Positions 1-12,049 of a stretch of DNA of 64,000 nucleotides are shown in pieces (position 1 is the first letter of the stretch; the number at the start of each line of letters is the position of its first letter). The notes under the pieces are model-generated. The model was not told where the DNA came from, ran no database searches, and saw only the letters and a list, made by a program, of their open reading frames with translations. Made by a program: the position numbers and the translations under genes. Origin of the DNA: Erythrophleum ivorense (taxonomy: Eukaryota; Streptophyta; Magnoliopsida; Fabales; Fabaceae); NCBI GenBank assembly GCA_026724425.1, contig JAIUCV010000011.1, positions 11,367,501-11,431,500 of the forward strand. The letters are read 5' to 3'.

Positions 1-2381
1 TGTTCATCTTCTTCGAGCTGCTGTACGCTGATGTGGCTGTTTCTTCATGTTGTAAACTTGCTCCAGAATTGATGCTCCATCCAAGTCGCATAGGAAGCTC
101 CCTACTGGACGAACCAAAGCGCTGAAACAAGCTGTAAGTTTCCTCCTCTGTTCAGCGTTTCTGCTGCCCTATTTCAGCGCTGATTTTGTTCAAAATTTCA
201 GCTGCAGCTTCTCCTTGAATTGATTCTGTTCTGTTGCTGGTTTGGGGTGAGAGTATGCCAGAAAAAGTTCATTTCATCTCCTCTATTCAGTGCCTTTTTA
301 CTGCCCCTGTGTAGCGCTGATTTGTTCTGGTTCTGGGTTGAATTTCAGCTGCAGAAATCCTCTCCCTGGGTTGTTAGATTTCAGCGCTGGTTTGTTGGGA
401 AGATCACGCCAGAAAATTCTGATTTTTCTCCTCTGATCAGCGCCTCTTGCTGCCCTGTTCAGCGTGAATCCTAGTTCGAATTTCAGTGGCTTATGTTTGC
501 TCCTGGAGCTGTTAAGTCGTTGCTGCTGATTGGTTGTGAAACAAGCCAGAAAAAAATTGAATTCTAGGTCTGAAATTCTGCTGCACAGATTGCTTTTGTT
601 GGGCCTAACTTCCTTCTCCATTTTTCACGCCATAGGACTCACTGTGTTTCTTTTTTGATGCAGCCTTCCTGCTCTCTGTTCAAGCGAAGCTTCAGGACTA
701 TGTGTGTGGAGTAAGAGAGCAACGTTGCATAGTAATTGTAAGCCTGGAATTTTTGAAATATGTATTACCATTTTTTTGGTCAACTTTCCCAGTGTTTTCT
801 CCCCTGTTTTGTACGAGTTTTGCATGTGTTTTGGGTGTGGTCAGCTAGCTAAGTTTAGCACAGGAAAAAATGCTGAAGGAAGCTAATTTCGGTTGGAGTA
901 ATCTCAAATTCCTTCATGCTAAACTATACACTCATTTTCGGTACAGTAATCCCCCCAAAAATTTTACATATATATATATACCAATTTAATTAAGGACCAA
1001 AACCCCCTGTGCTCCTTTCTTAATTGTTAAATTAGAATAAATTTTTCGATTAAAGATGGTATGTCTTTCTTATAGTTTTTGAATTTTGGTTTAACTCCTA
1101 AGTTGAACCAAGAAAAAGGAAGCATAAAAAAAAATGGGAATATGGAATCTATTGTACTAGTTGGAAGGCGTAAAAATTAGTAGAGGATTAAATTTTAAAT
1201 TTTGATAAGTCCAAGTCCGTATGAAATTCCTTGGGGTGGTTCATTTTCTAAAATTCGATGAATGGGTATTGTAGGAAATTCCAGAGATCGGGGCATATCC
1301 GAGGAACGAATCAGAGAATTTCTGTAGTATCTCAGAAGGTGAGTAAGTAACGCGGACCAAAGACTCAGGAAATTCTTATTTCTGTTCTTAAGTTTCCTTG
1401 CAGTGTTTTAAGAATTTGATTCTCTATTTATGGAGATATATATTTCAAAAATGTAGTCATAAGCATATTTACCAAAATTTGATTTCAATCGGGAATTTTG
1501 CAAGTTTACGGATGTTGAGTTAATTGGAAATCCTACTGTGAAACTGATCTGAACATACTTTGTCTGAAATGCTATTTGGTAATTTTATGGAGTTATCTGC
1601 TCAGAACCCTGTAGCTAACAGCAGTAGATGTTAGCCCTAGTGCACCATGATCTGAACCTCAGCTAGCAGGGGTGGGGCTAATCCCGTGTGCAGGCCACCA
1701 CACGCGGAGCCATTTTATTCTCGCAAGCTGAAAGCTTTGCGTCTGTAGTGATTTTCCCCGCGAGCTGTGTGCTCTGCGTCTGTGTTCCAATTGGTTCTGT
1801 TTAGATGCGTTCGATGTATTTTGAAAAAGGAGTTTGTTTGAAATCTTTTTCATATGATCTATATCTGTATATATGTATATGTAAACCTATTTGATCTATG
1901 TTTATTTTAGAAAGGGTCGGTGTTGCTTATTCACTGAGTATTCGACTCATATTTTATATATATATTTTTTAGAGAGCAGTAGGGACTCTAATCTGCCCCC
2001 AGCCGCCTTCTAGTGACCGACCCCTTGAGACGTCCTTTGACGAGCCTGCGAAGCTTCTGTGGGTGTATTTGATTGTATATACATTTTGTTTGAAACTTTG
2101 TAAAACCTTGTAAATATAGCTCCACTGAATCATAGTTAGGGTATTCCCACACCCCAGATGTTTCTTTTGGTCTGATTGCGCCCTTTCGAGCTATATTGTA
2201 CTGTCTGAGACTTTGTAGAAATTTTGGGAGGTCTACGTTATAGAGGAGACTCTGCCGAAATTTCTACAAATGTCCTCTAAGGAAAAGTTTATATGTTTTA
2301 TATTATTCAAATCAGTGCCTATAAGTATATCCCTTATGTTTCCGCTTCCGCGTCAGAGTACTTAAATTGTGGGGTGTGACA
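1..2381 (+). mobile_element. Ty3/gypsy-type LTR (3' part), solo or 3' LTR
   Basis: The right end is GGGGTGTGACA at 2371-2381, identical to the end of the LTR at 37337-39825, which is followed by a primer-binding site. The two share several blocks: the region with CACCATGAT and GGGG around 1640-1700 versus 38990-39050, TAGCTCCACT at about 2117 versus 39484, and GAGGAGACTCT at about 2243 versus 39619. The left end lies outside the window. No PBS follows the right end; SRK exon sequence starts directly at 2382, so this is a 3' LTR or a solo LTR inserted in plus orientation. The long LTR and TGTGACA end resemble Tekay/Del-type chromoviruses, by family resemblance only. Short ORFs inside it are not genes. 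Confidence 0.75.
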
Positions 2382-2682
2382 CAAGGTTTCCCTCTATGTT
2401 TATGCTTAACATGCCGGAGTTGTCTTCGATTGGTTTGTCACGGTTGGCGACCCAAACAACAGTTCTAACAGGGATGCTTTTGAACCAGATTCCAACATAG
2501 TGGTTTGTGGAACTACCTGGGTTGAAGAAACCCAGTTCAAAGCTTCCATCTCCAGACTCCAAGGTGGTTCTTCCATCGTCAAGAAGTGGCTGAGATTGTG
2601 TGATGATATAAGTTGCAGAGGAAATCTGAGAGAAGAATAATACCATATTGGTAAGAGCAAGCACATAAGGAAGAATGGCCAT
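2382..2682 (-). pseudogene. SRK-like receptor kinase, 5' exon fragment cut by an LTR (copy A)
   Basis: The reading frame starts at an ATG at 2682 (MAILPYVLAL) and encodes a signal peptide, then the first ~100 residues of a G-type (bulb) lectin domain, including FELGFF, GIWFK and VVWVANRDKPI. It is colinear with residues 1-98 of the intact gene at 60643-63716. The frame is open until codon 98 (EGNL), where the LTR ending at 2381 interrupts it; the few codons beyond are LTR sequence. The rest of the S domain, membrane segment and kinase are absent. Its promoter side (2683-2830) is conserved with the other copies. It could at most give a secreted lectin fragment; I treat it as a pseudogene. Confidence 0.85.
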
Positions 2683-2830
2683 TGCTTGAATTAAGATGGT
2701 TTTCACAAGTTGAAGATATATACCCAGTATTTAGGAGCAGTATGATGGGCACCAGAAGCACAGGTTGACTCGGTCGAATGTGTCCCAAAACCTGATAATT
2801 AGACGGCAATTGATGGAACAAGTTTAGCTC
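2683..2830 (-). promoter_or_regulatory. Conserved SRK upstream region with TATA-like and W-box motifs (copy A)
   Basis: Read on the minus strand, a TATATAT stretch at about 2712-2720 lies about 33 bases before the ATG at 2682. A TTGACT W-box core lies at 2764-2769 on the plus strand. Both are also found upstream of other SRK copies (30514-30519 and 63800-63805). W-boxes bind WRKY factors in plant defence promoters; function here is inferred only. Confidence 0.45.
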
Positions 2831-2839
2831 TACACTGCA

Positions 2840-3480
2840 TTTTAGATGATTTGTTTGAGGATGAATAAGATAGTCAAACTCACAAGATATTTGGAACTCA
2901 ATAATGTTCAAACTGTAAATATGAATTTTACTCCTGATTGTTGTCTGTCAAGAAATTGTTCTATCCTTGTACTTATCCAGAGAATAATGGATCATTGTAG
3001 CAAAGTCAAGGAAAGGATGGTTCAGGCCTTCTTTCTGACATTCGTCATTATTATTATTATCTGCCATCAAGTTGTTCTCTGCTTCTCCTTATGCAAGGGA
3101 AATTAGCTTTATAATAATAAATAAATAAAGTTTATTCTTGAAGACAACCTTAAGACATCTAACCATTTCTACTACACATCTTGTTCTTTATTTTAATTGA
3201 AGAACTAACAACTTAGGTAAGAACAGTGCACAAGAAAAAGAAAAGTTTTCAGTCAGGCTGTATGTGTCTTGCCCAGGAGCTTGGGTTATCGATGGTGGAC
3301 ATGGAAATGAACTCGCATGATAGTATTCGTCTCATTAAACATGCTGATAGCTCTACTCACCTGCTTGGGCTGCTCATAAATGATACTATAATACTTTTGA
3401 AATGGAATAGCGATTTTCGCATCTCCCAAGTCCTCATAAAGCTAATCAATGTGGGAATGAAAAATTTTAAGGTGGATTAA
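2840..3480. repeat. Duplicated SRK upstream block
   Basis: This stretch aligns with 30600-31090, sharing for example AATTGAAGAACTAACAA at about 3197 and 30840, and GCTTGGGTTATC at about 3280 and 30941. Part of it also aligns with 21085-21160. It is the upstream flank carried along when the receptor-kinase unit was copied. The small ORFs at 2846-3106 and 3226-3480 are not conserved in the other copies and I do not call them genes. Confidence 0.6.
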
Positions 3481-4429
3481 ATGTACGTACAACAGAATAA
3501 AGATAATATTATAATTTAGTTAAAATATAACCATCATTTTGTTCATTCTAAATTTAAAATAATTAAAGATGTTTTAAATGTTTAAAAAGAAATCAAAATC
3601 TTAAAAAAGCTCCAAAGTGTAGTATATAAAAAGTTAATCAAAATAAATTATTAAGAAAAGGAAAAAACCACAGCATTCTCAAACCGTGCCCAAAAGATTT
3701 TTTTGCCTTATCTCTTCTTTTTTTAGTATTGCGTCTCAGACAAAATGAATTGAGATTGTTAGGGATACTGCATTCTCTTATTAAGTCAACTAATTCTTTT
3801 TTATTGTTACCTTATCTTTTAATTTGAATACATTTATTAGTTTCATATGGTTAATGGTTAGCAATAATTCAAAAGACAAAAGTTCTATTAAAATCAATTT
3901 TACTTAAATTACGAATTGACATGTTGATTCAGCACGTTTAGGTTTTGGTTTATATATTAATTATGTTTTCAGATTTTTCTATTCAATCTACTAAAAAATT
4001 TAAAATGAAACACATGTTTTTGTAGGCCACCCCCACAACTCATCATCATTCACTTTAATCTTTATTTCCATCCTAAACAAGCTATGAATAAAAAGTTTTC
4101 AAAAAAATTATCGATCAATGAGCTTTCAAGAACTTGAGAGTAAGAATTAAACCCATTTACATTAAAAATACCTCAATTATAAAATCTAAAATCAATGTTA
4201 TACTCCAACTTGGAGTGAAGGCAAATTGGGGAATTTGGTCAAATTTTCTTAATATACCCACAAAAAAAATCTATACTATGTACCTGTTTATTAGAATGGT
4301 TTAAAAATATTTAATTACTTGTTTCCAGAGATTACAAGAGTATAATCAACCACTGGGAAAGGAGCAAATCAAATGAAAAACGTTAATAAGCTTGGGTCAA
4401 ACTTCAATTGACTATATGATGAGATCTCC
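3481..4429. other. AT-rich spacer, nothing recognised
   Basis: Strongly AT-rich intergenic DNA with no credible coding frame, TIR pair or LTR border that I can see. Confidence 0.5.
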
Positions 4430-5271
4430 ATGCATAATTGCACACCATCTTTTTCTTTGTTTATAGACTTTCTCAATTGTTATCAATTCTCAATATTATG
4501 GCACCAATTGCCTTGAGAGGCTGCAATTTAAGTCCCAGCTGTCCTTGAGTGATCAGATTTCAAATTTAAGATTATCAGTATCGTGAAGGCAACGGCTAAC
4601 CTAGTAATCATAAAGATGGCTAATCACAACAAGAGAACTATCTTTCTTGTTTTTGCTTTCTTCCCCTACCCTTTTCCAAGTACTTTACTTTTCTCCAGTA
4701 TGGTTGACAAATTAGTATAATTTTTAAGATTATAAATGGCAAAATTTGCTACACCAAAGATCAAATTTAGCAGTGGAGGCTACAGCAACACCAGTTATTT
4801 CATTGGTTGAAAATAATTACTCCTTACCAGAGGAAAATCCTACCTCTCCTATTCAAAACTCTTTCCTCCCCATCTCAAGTATCAGAAAAAGGGTTAAACA
4901 CAAATAATAGTTAAGGAGAAACTTAAGGTACGTATACTTTTTTTGTTTTTACTATAAGATTTTCTAACAAAAAAATATGAGAAGTGAATTTTTTACAACT
5001 TAACACTACATCATTGGATTTTTTTTTAAGTCTTTTCCATATGTCAGGCTTTTATTAAAAAAAATAATAACAAAAACCTAAAAAATTTTATCAAAGTTTA
5101 GTCCCATATTTATTTATATAGGTATGGATGAGAAAACCATATAGCAGCGTAAAGGTATAAACTACATGTTGAGTTGAAATCAAACAACCACTTTAAGAGT
5201 TTTAATTTATAGCTAGCATTGTCTTGTTTTGACAAACGTGACAAACCCACTTGCAATATAAGAGCTAAGAT
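4430..5271. repeat. SRK downstream flank block (copy F)
   Basis: This block matches the sequence just downstream of the intact gene (about 59990-60642) and of pseudogenes B (about 15780-16622) and C (about 26290-26779). Shared landmarks are TTGCACACCATC, the tract ending AAATTTGCTACACCAAAGATC, and AAACCCACTTGCA. It probably held the 3' UTR and downstream DNA of an ancestral SRK. Confidence 0.6.
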
Positions 5272-5599
5272 TCACAGAGTCCTTTGATCTTTAACTGGAT
5301 AATAAATATTTCATTGCAAGAAAAATTGGCCTCTGTGACCCTTTTATGAAATAGCAACGGTTGACTGTCACTAAAAAAATTTAGCAGCGGTTGCATAATC
5401 CACTGCTTAAACATTCATTGGAATCACATTGCAACTGTTGCAATCAACCATCACAATGAGAATTTAACGATGGTTGCGACAGTTGACACAACTATTGCAA
5501 TGAATAATTGAATTTAACAGTGGTTGGATATCAACCGTTGCAAAAACACATCTAACATATTAACCGTTGCAACTGCAATTATTTTTTTAATTTTTTAAT

Positions 5600-6210
5600 A
5601 ATAATATTTTTTATTTTTATAATTTTGATATTTAAACCTATATAGACATAATTAAAAATAATTTGTACACAATCATCACTTTGAATATAAATTTTAAATT
5701 ATAATTCGATAAAAAGTTAAATTATCTTTAAAATTAAAATTTAAGTCAACAGATAAATCTTACATTTATGATATTATTTAACAAAAGATATGGCAAATTA
5801 GTTAGTAAGTCTTAAATCTTAAATATTCTTTTTCTTGACTAAAAAACATTGGAGAATAATCTGCTATACTTGTTTAATGCTTACTTTTTTATTAGGTACA
5901 TAAATTAAAAAAAATAAAAATGTCATTATAAATATATAAAAATTAAATTATAAGAGATAAATATTGCTAAAAAAATAAGCAACTCGATAGAACCAAGATT
6001 AAATTACTAAAAAAGTGAAGATTATTCGTTTCAAGTTTGTTTTAATGAATATCCAAAACTATTATTCGCATGGACTTTTAAAATATTCCAAGAGAAAGCA
6101 CATAATATTCATGTACTATTAGTGATTCTCGCCACTTTCACCAAGTTAAATAAAATGAATTATATGAGAAAAAATCTCATACCTCAATTCCTTAGAGATA
6201 TAATTAATGC

Positions 6211-6242
<32 letters not shown>

Positions 6243-9200
6243 AACCGTCACTTTCCACAAACAATGACAAAACATACAATAATATGATAACATCTCATCA
6301 CGAATAAATTAAAATCACAAGTGAAACATATTGATTGATGAAAAAAAAAAAATATATATATATATATATATATCAAAAATATTTATTTGGTAGTCTAATT
6401 CATCTTACTTACTAAAATTTATCTTTTCTACTAAAGTCTAAGTCAGAAAAAAATTATCACAATTATAGATCCTTCACTAAAGTTAGAATCGAAGAGAAAT
6501 TAAGAACAAAGGTCAACAACATGAACTCGATTAATTAGCAAGATTACACTTAAAATTTCCATACTGTTTCTACTTCCCATTTATATTAATTAGTTCCTTT
6601 TATTTTAATTTATCAGAAAGCTTCATATCTATCTTAACAAAGTACCCAAGCCCAATATTCTAGTATAAGTCCTTCTTATGTACAAACATATTAATTAATT
6701 TTGAACTATCCAAGCCACTAGTTTTTACGATTTAATTAGACTATTCACACTCATTAACATTAATTACTCAATTGGGTATTTTCATATAAAAATAGCGCAT
6801 TCTAATTTTGTGATTTAATTTCACATTAATTTTTTGATCTAAACAGAGAAATCTAAATTGAAAATAATGACCGAGTCTAAAGGAAAGTCCAACATGCAAA
6901 GGTAGACATGACCCAGTTTTTAAATCCCACCTCAGTTTGAAAAAATCCACAAATAAAGTGATAAAAAACAAAATGATAATAATGAATTAATCAAAGATCC
7001 ATAAAAGTAAAAGCCCAAATAGAATAGAATCCAGCCCAGTTTATAAACACCAATGGTTGAACTGATGCACTTGTTACCAGTTTTGCCGGCATGCGTGTTA
7101 TTATTGAGAAAGCCTATGTTCTTTCGCTATAATACTTGCATCATCATTTTTATTATGACATTTAGAATGTCTAAAGAAATTAAGACCTTTGTGTTTGATA
7201 CACTCACATCTAAAATACTCAACAACATTTAATATGTCTGAAGGTATAAGATGTAACCATTCTAATTGAAACCAATAAAAGAAATATCAGTAAAATGATA
7301 CTAAGATATCAATTTTACATAGTTATTAGTATTACACCTGAGGATTTAAATCAAGCTAGTGAGAATGGAGGATTTGAATCCTTACACATAAAAATATAAT
7401 ATCTTAGTCGCAATTGATTTAACTGTGGCACATCAGCCAAAACATGGAAAAATTAGCAAATCGCAAGATAAAACTATAATTTTAGACATTGTCTCTACAT
7501 TTATAAACATATATAATTCCAGCTACATTTGGAAAATTAGATAGTTATCCAATGGACCAAGTCCTAAGCCCAACAAGGACCATGAAGTGGAGGATTGTGA
7601 TGATTGAAGGGCCTTCAACTTGGGCTGACTGAAACTCATGGGCCTTCCCACAGACACAGATGTACTTGAATTTAATTGAGTAGTCAAAGGTATGGTTCGA
7701 CTTTGCCCAAACTCAGAGACTTTTAATTAGTCATGAATGTTGAAATCTGTCCCACAAAATAAAGCATAATTTCAAAGGTACCCACAAAAATTTGTGCAAG
7801 GTCTATATCAATAGATAGAATAGTGCTTATGAAACAAATTATAAACCTTTATTGTGACAGTTGGTTCCAGCACTCCCACTAGGCCTCTTCGTTGTAGCTA
7901 CACTATCAATGCCATCAAGCCTCTCCCCAGAAAAGACAGAAATTATGTTTTTGGAAAAAAAAAAAGAAAATACCTCAAACTTTTAAATACTTAACATGTT
8001 CTCAAGCATCCAAGATATATTTGATTCCAACATTCCCATATTTAGTGTCGGTTTAGATACACGGTAGAAAATCATATTTGTATAAAAGGAGCAATTTTTT
8101 GCTTCGAGTGAAATGTGAATTTGGGAAAAGCTATTGTCTTTCCAAACACAGCATCAGTGGGACAAATCCAAAAGTACGTTACTAGGGACTAAAAAAAAAA
8201 TTTGCATTATCAAATAAACTATATAATACAAATATTATATATATGCATTAATTTAATAAACATTATAACCTCTAATGATCTTTCTATTTCATAAATTGAA
8301 GAATTATTTTACATTTTAATTTAATTTTAACAGTACTCATTTCATAAATTTAAACAATCTCACTTATAACAGTCAAACATGGAGAGTAAACATAAACTAA
8401 AATAGTATGATTAAACCATTACTACAATTAAATCATTAAAAACATTTTGGTTTCATTAATCTTCACATGGCTTTAGAGAAATTGTTCACTGGTGTATTAA
8501 TCCAGAATGAAATTTGAACACATATAAATTTGACTACACACTGAAATTTAAACATATATAAATTATTTATATATAAATTATTCGCAAGGGTATATTTGTC
8601 CTCTGTGCATCAAAATTTGATTCCATACTGAAATTTAAAATACATCATTAACTTAATTACCACATTTGCTTCTAATGAAATTTATACATATATAAAACTT
8701 GAATTAAAATATCCAATCCCCCGCTATTGATCGAAGTGCCTCTTAAAAAAACAAACTGAATTAACGTTATACAATTAAAACGGTGTTAAATTTAAACATA
8801 TTTAACAAGAATAATTCTTTTGCTGAGAGAAAGAATTAAAATCAAGATTTGTTATGTCTCCAGGGGCCAAAAAAAAAGGGTTTGGGGTTGAAAAATCGTT
8901 GCCCGTTAATCTCTTAATTATGCAATTAAAAGCTGAAATTAACCAGGATGTTAGTATGTTCAAATCAACTAAATATATGTATATATTGAGCTTGAATTTT
9001 AATCAAGCTATAGTCTGTGTTTTGATCAAATATACTTGTTTACACATGCAAATTAAATTAACAAAAGAGAATTAAATATGATTTCTTTATTATGCAATTT
9101 CAATTTTCGATAAATATTTATCAATAATTTTTTGATAAACTTAGATATAAATGAAGAAATTAAACTACGCACCCTACAATCCAAAAGTTTGTGAATTAAA

Positions 9201-9815
9201 CATAATAGTTTTTCATGATCTTTACAAGGTATGGACATCAAAAAGCTCATATCCACCAGCTCCTAGTAACACTATACATCCGAAAGCTCACCCACTTCAC
9301 AGTTCTGCAAGTTTAATTAGCGTCAAAATCAAATAAGGTTCCTCTACCGCTTGCAAATTTCTTCATCGTACGCAACGAAGGAACATTCTATGTGGCATGT
9401 GGTGCCTTCTTTTTCTCTTCCGACATACATTCTAACTTTTTTATTTTTTTGAGAATTAAGTCATGAACAAGTTTTTTTTCTCTCTCAATAGATGGCATTC
9501 ATTTTATGAATATAATGAAATAAGTGGTAAATATTCAAAAACTAAACCCAAAAACCAAAGGCTTTACGCAAAGAGAAGAATACTTCAATAAAAGAAAATT
9601 TTGCTCTAATAACTAATAAATCAACAAATTTTTAACTAACAATCAACCACAAAAAATGGAAAAATCTTTAAAAAAAACTTTAAAATAGATGAAAATGGAA
9701 AAAAAATGAAGGAGAGAGGCTAAACTGCAACGAATCTACAATGGACGATAGCGGACAGATTGCTACAAATGGCGAATGGCCATGAACGGCCGATGGAAAG
9801 CCACTGACGGTGATA
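5600..9815. other. AT-rich interior of the insertion, no gene
   Basis: No coding frame beyond about 70 codons resembles a known protein. There are two AT dinucleotide runs (6211-6237 and about 6350-6372). The ORFs at 6768-6971, 8854-9075 and 9151-9336 are low-complexity and unsupported. A slightly GC-richer patch lies at 9700-9830. Confidence 0.5.
6211..6237. repeat. (AT)n microsatellite
   Basis: Uninterrupted AT dinucleotide tract; a second similar tract lies about 115 bases further on. Confidence 0.9.
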
Positions 9816-10021
9816 GAAAAGGAATGCTTGAAGAAGTTATTAGATTGCTTGAAGAAGATTCTCCTTTAGTTTAAGTATTTTCTAAAAGGGAACCAAGCTC
9901 TTCTAACTGGCAACACACTCTCACTACTCAAAATCACAACCACAAATGTCATACTTGGCCTATTATCAAAATGTTGTTGCACACAAAGAAGACTGATTTG
10001 AATGTAGTTTAGCACAAGAGT

Positions 10022-10646
10022 AACAAAATCTTAAGTGTTAAACTTTACATTTAGTGATTTATTTCCAAAGAAAAACACAAAGGAAGTTATCCTATATCTT
10101 AAGTATCTTACACTACTATTTTCTAAAAAAAATCTACTAAATAAAAAGATACTCAATACACCATTCAAGTTATTCATTTAGAACCCAAAAACAAAAAATT
10201 AGGAAAAGCCTTTTATATCACATTAATATAGAGTTTCTAGTTTGTTAATGTATTTCATTTTTTGGTAGGTTTCTCTTTTTTTGGGCTTGGTTGTCTTTGG
10301 CATGTTTCCAAGCCAAATTATATGATTTGTTTTTAAAATTTTATTTTGACATGTTCATATACATGTCAAACTTGTGTTAACAATGTATCATGGCAATATT
10401 GTGATGTTCAACACACTAACAAATATGAAAATAGGTGTCTTTATGCTTTATAGTTTTTTACCTATAAATTATTTTTAAATCATAGATGCTTTAAATTTAT
10501 TCAGGCATGGAAATTCTAGTAGGAGAGCAGCCTAATGGAGTTAATTGATGGTTGTTTAGAGGATGCTTTTAATTTATAGGAAGTATTGCACTGCATTCAT
10601 GTTGGCCTTCTATTTGTGCAACTTTGGACTGAGGATAGGCCAAACA
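10022..10646 (+). pseudogene. SRK intron and last-exon fragment, truncated by copia (copy G)
   Basis: The stretch 10022-10500 aligns with the intron at about 58800-59240 of the plus-strand pseudogene. From about 10500 to 10646 it aligns with that pseudogene's last exon (ELIDG, then LHCIHVGLL, then EDRPNM). There are internal stop codons (for example the TAG in the segment before the CIHVGLL part). At 10647 a copia LTR cuts it off immediately after the codons for RPNM. It abuts the minus-strand last exon F at about 10021. Confidence 0.7.
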
Positions 10647-11035
10647 TGTTAAAATACAACACAAGCCTACTCATGGAAGTTTCAATTGATCAATATTTTA
10701 GGTGCTTGTTAAGGTTATTTGTTTGTTACTGAAATAAGTGTTAGTGGGTCTAATGTTTACTAAGTCATTTGTTATTTTTTAATTTTTGAATTGTTCAAAG
10801 TAGATTTATTTTCCTATTTTTTAGAAGTTAGTGGAGTCTTACTGGTAATAGTAAACTAGAGTTATGGATTATGGAAACATGGCCTTTGCTCTGAGCCTAT
10901 ATAAAGGCTATTGTAGGTCATAGAATAAATTAATTCATTTGATGCCTGTTTGTCTTTTCTTCCACATGAACATAGAGTGCATTTTTTTCCCTTCTAAAGA
11001 AATCTTTGAACACTTTATATCCTATCTATTCAATA
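10647..11035 (+). repeat. copia 5' LTR
   Basis: It begins with TG at 10647 and ends shortly before the PBS-like GGTATCAGAG at about 11041. A TATATAAAGG-like promoter box lies near 10898-10907. The right border is approximate, because the usual CA end appears mutated. Confidence 0.7.
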
Positions 11036-11103
11036 GTGTGGTATCAGAGTAGTCGATCATGAGAGTCTTATCCTAGGTTTGTGAACATTTTCTTTTAGTA
11101 AGA

Positions 11104-12010
11104 TGGGTGATCTTCAAGTAGTTAGTGACATCAAAAAGCTTAACAATAAAAAATACAACTCTTAGTCTACATGTGTAATGTCATATGTGCAAGGCCAAGA
11201 CTTATGGGAGGTTGTTAACGGTAGTAAAGTAACACCATTAGAAGTAGAAGATGCAAATAGTACCTTACAGAAATGGAAGATTAAAGCAGGTCAAGCAATG
11301 TTACCTTTGAAGACAATAGTTAAAGATGGTGTGATAGAGCACATTTAAATGTCAAGACCCCCAAAGAAGGTTGGAAAACATTCACCAAGCTATTTTCAAA
11401 GAAGAATGATATGAAGCTCTAACTTCTAGAGAGTGATTTATTATCAGTAGCATAACGCAACATAACAGTTGCTCAATACTTCCACAAAGTGAAGTCATTA
11501 TGCCGGGAGATTTTTGAGTTAAATCCACAAGCTCCAATTGAACCCAGGAAGAAGAGAATAATCATCCATGGTTTAAGACTCGAATATAGAGGCTATCACT
11601 GCAATATAGGGATGGCAGAATCAGCCATCACTTGTCGAGTTCAAGAATTTACTTACTAGTCAAGAAGCATTGGCTAAGAAAATCGGAGGAATTTCACTTA
11701 AGAATGAAGAGAAAGCACTTTATGTCAATAGAAATAGATGGAATTCCAAGTAGCATGCTATTAGTGGATCAAAAAGAAATGAAGATAAAATGATGAATCA
11801 TCAAGACAAAGGGAACGCTTGCACAAGGGAGCATCAAAAGCGCTATGGCAACAACAAGAAGTTTGAAGGGAAGTGTTACAATTGCGGAAAGAAGGGTCCT
11901 ATGGCAAAAGTTTATCGGTCGAAGAAAAAGTCTATTAAGAGTAATGCTATTATCTTTAGAATTGAAAAAGAATAGACCATAGAGGCATTCTTTGCTACAG
12001 AAGAAAAGGA
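11104..12010 (+). pseudogene. copia gag remnant with CCHC zinc knuckle
   Basis: From an ATG at 11104 the frame reads MGDLQVVSDIKKLNNKKY, a typical copia gag N-terminus, then reaches an early TAG at about 11164. Further gag-like segments follow, with QGQDLWEVV soon after and KWKIKAGQAM later. A degenerate zinc knuckle appears at about 11868-11935 (CYNCGKKGPMAKVY, where the family norm is CxxCxxxGHxxxxC, so the histidine and last cysteine are lost). The open stretch 11790-11975 covers only this knuckle. Non-functional. Confidence 0.8.
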
Positions 12011-12049
12011 GCTAGCTTTCACTACTACAACATCTGAATAGATTGATTA

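Larger units (their letters stand above)
5313..9825 (+). mobile_element. Insertion with CACTA (En/Spm)-like left end
   Basis: The left border CATTGCAAGAAAAATTGGCC resembles the CACTACAAGAAA type terminus of CACTA transposons with two substitutions. It is followed within 270 bases by six or more subterminal motifs of the type GCAACGGTTG, CAACCGTTGCAA or GGTTGCGACAGTTG, in both orientations (5353-5575). I cannot find a matching right terminus near 9825, and no transposase is visible. It may be a deletion derivative or a composite of several insertions. It sits in a SRK last exon. Confidence 0.5.
5272..10021 (-). pseudogene. SRK last-exon fragment split by a transposon (copy F)
   Basis: Two pieces of one SRK last exon lie on the minus strand. 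The C-terminal tail at about 5272-5313 still resembles the end of the intact protein (NEISITELxxR type). The upstream part at about 9826-10021 matches the segment from the LLCV region through the serine-rich tail. Between them lie about 4.5 kb with a CACTA-like left end. The exon also has a small internal deletion near 10005 and stops abruptly at about 10021, where a plus-strand SRK fragment begins. No lectin, membrane or catalytic kinase part is left. It is a dead remnant. Confidence 0.65.

Noticed and set aside
298..621. 107-codon minus ORF and the overlapping plus ORF at 220-474
   Set aside because: They lie within the LTR, have no recognisable motif, and repeated CAGCGCTGA-type phrases explain the open frames.
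8040..8155. Possible small inverted-repeat element (GGTTTAGATACA and CCAAACACAGC ends)
   Set aside because: The ends do not match well enough and no target duplication is visible.
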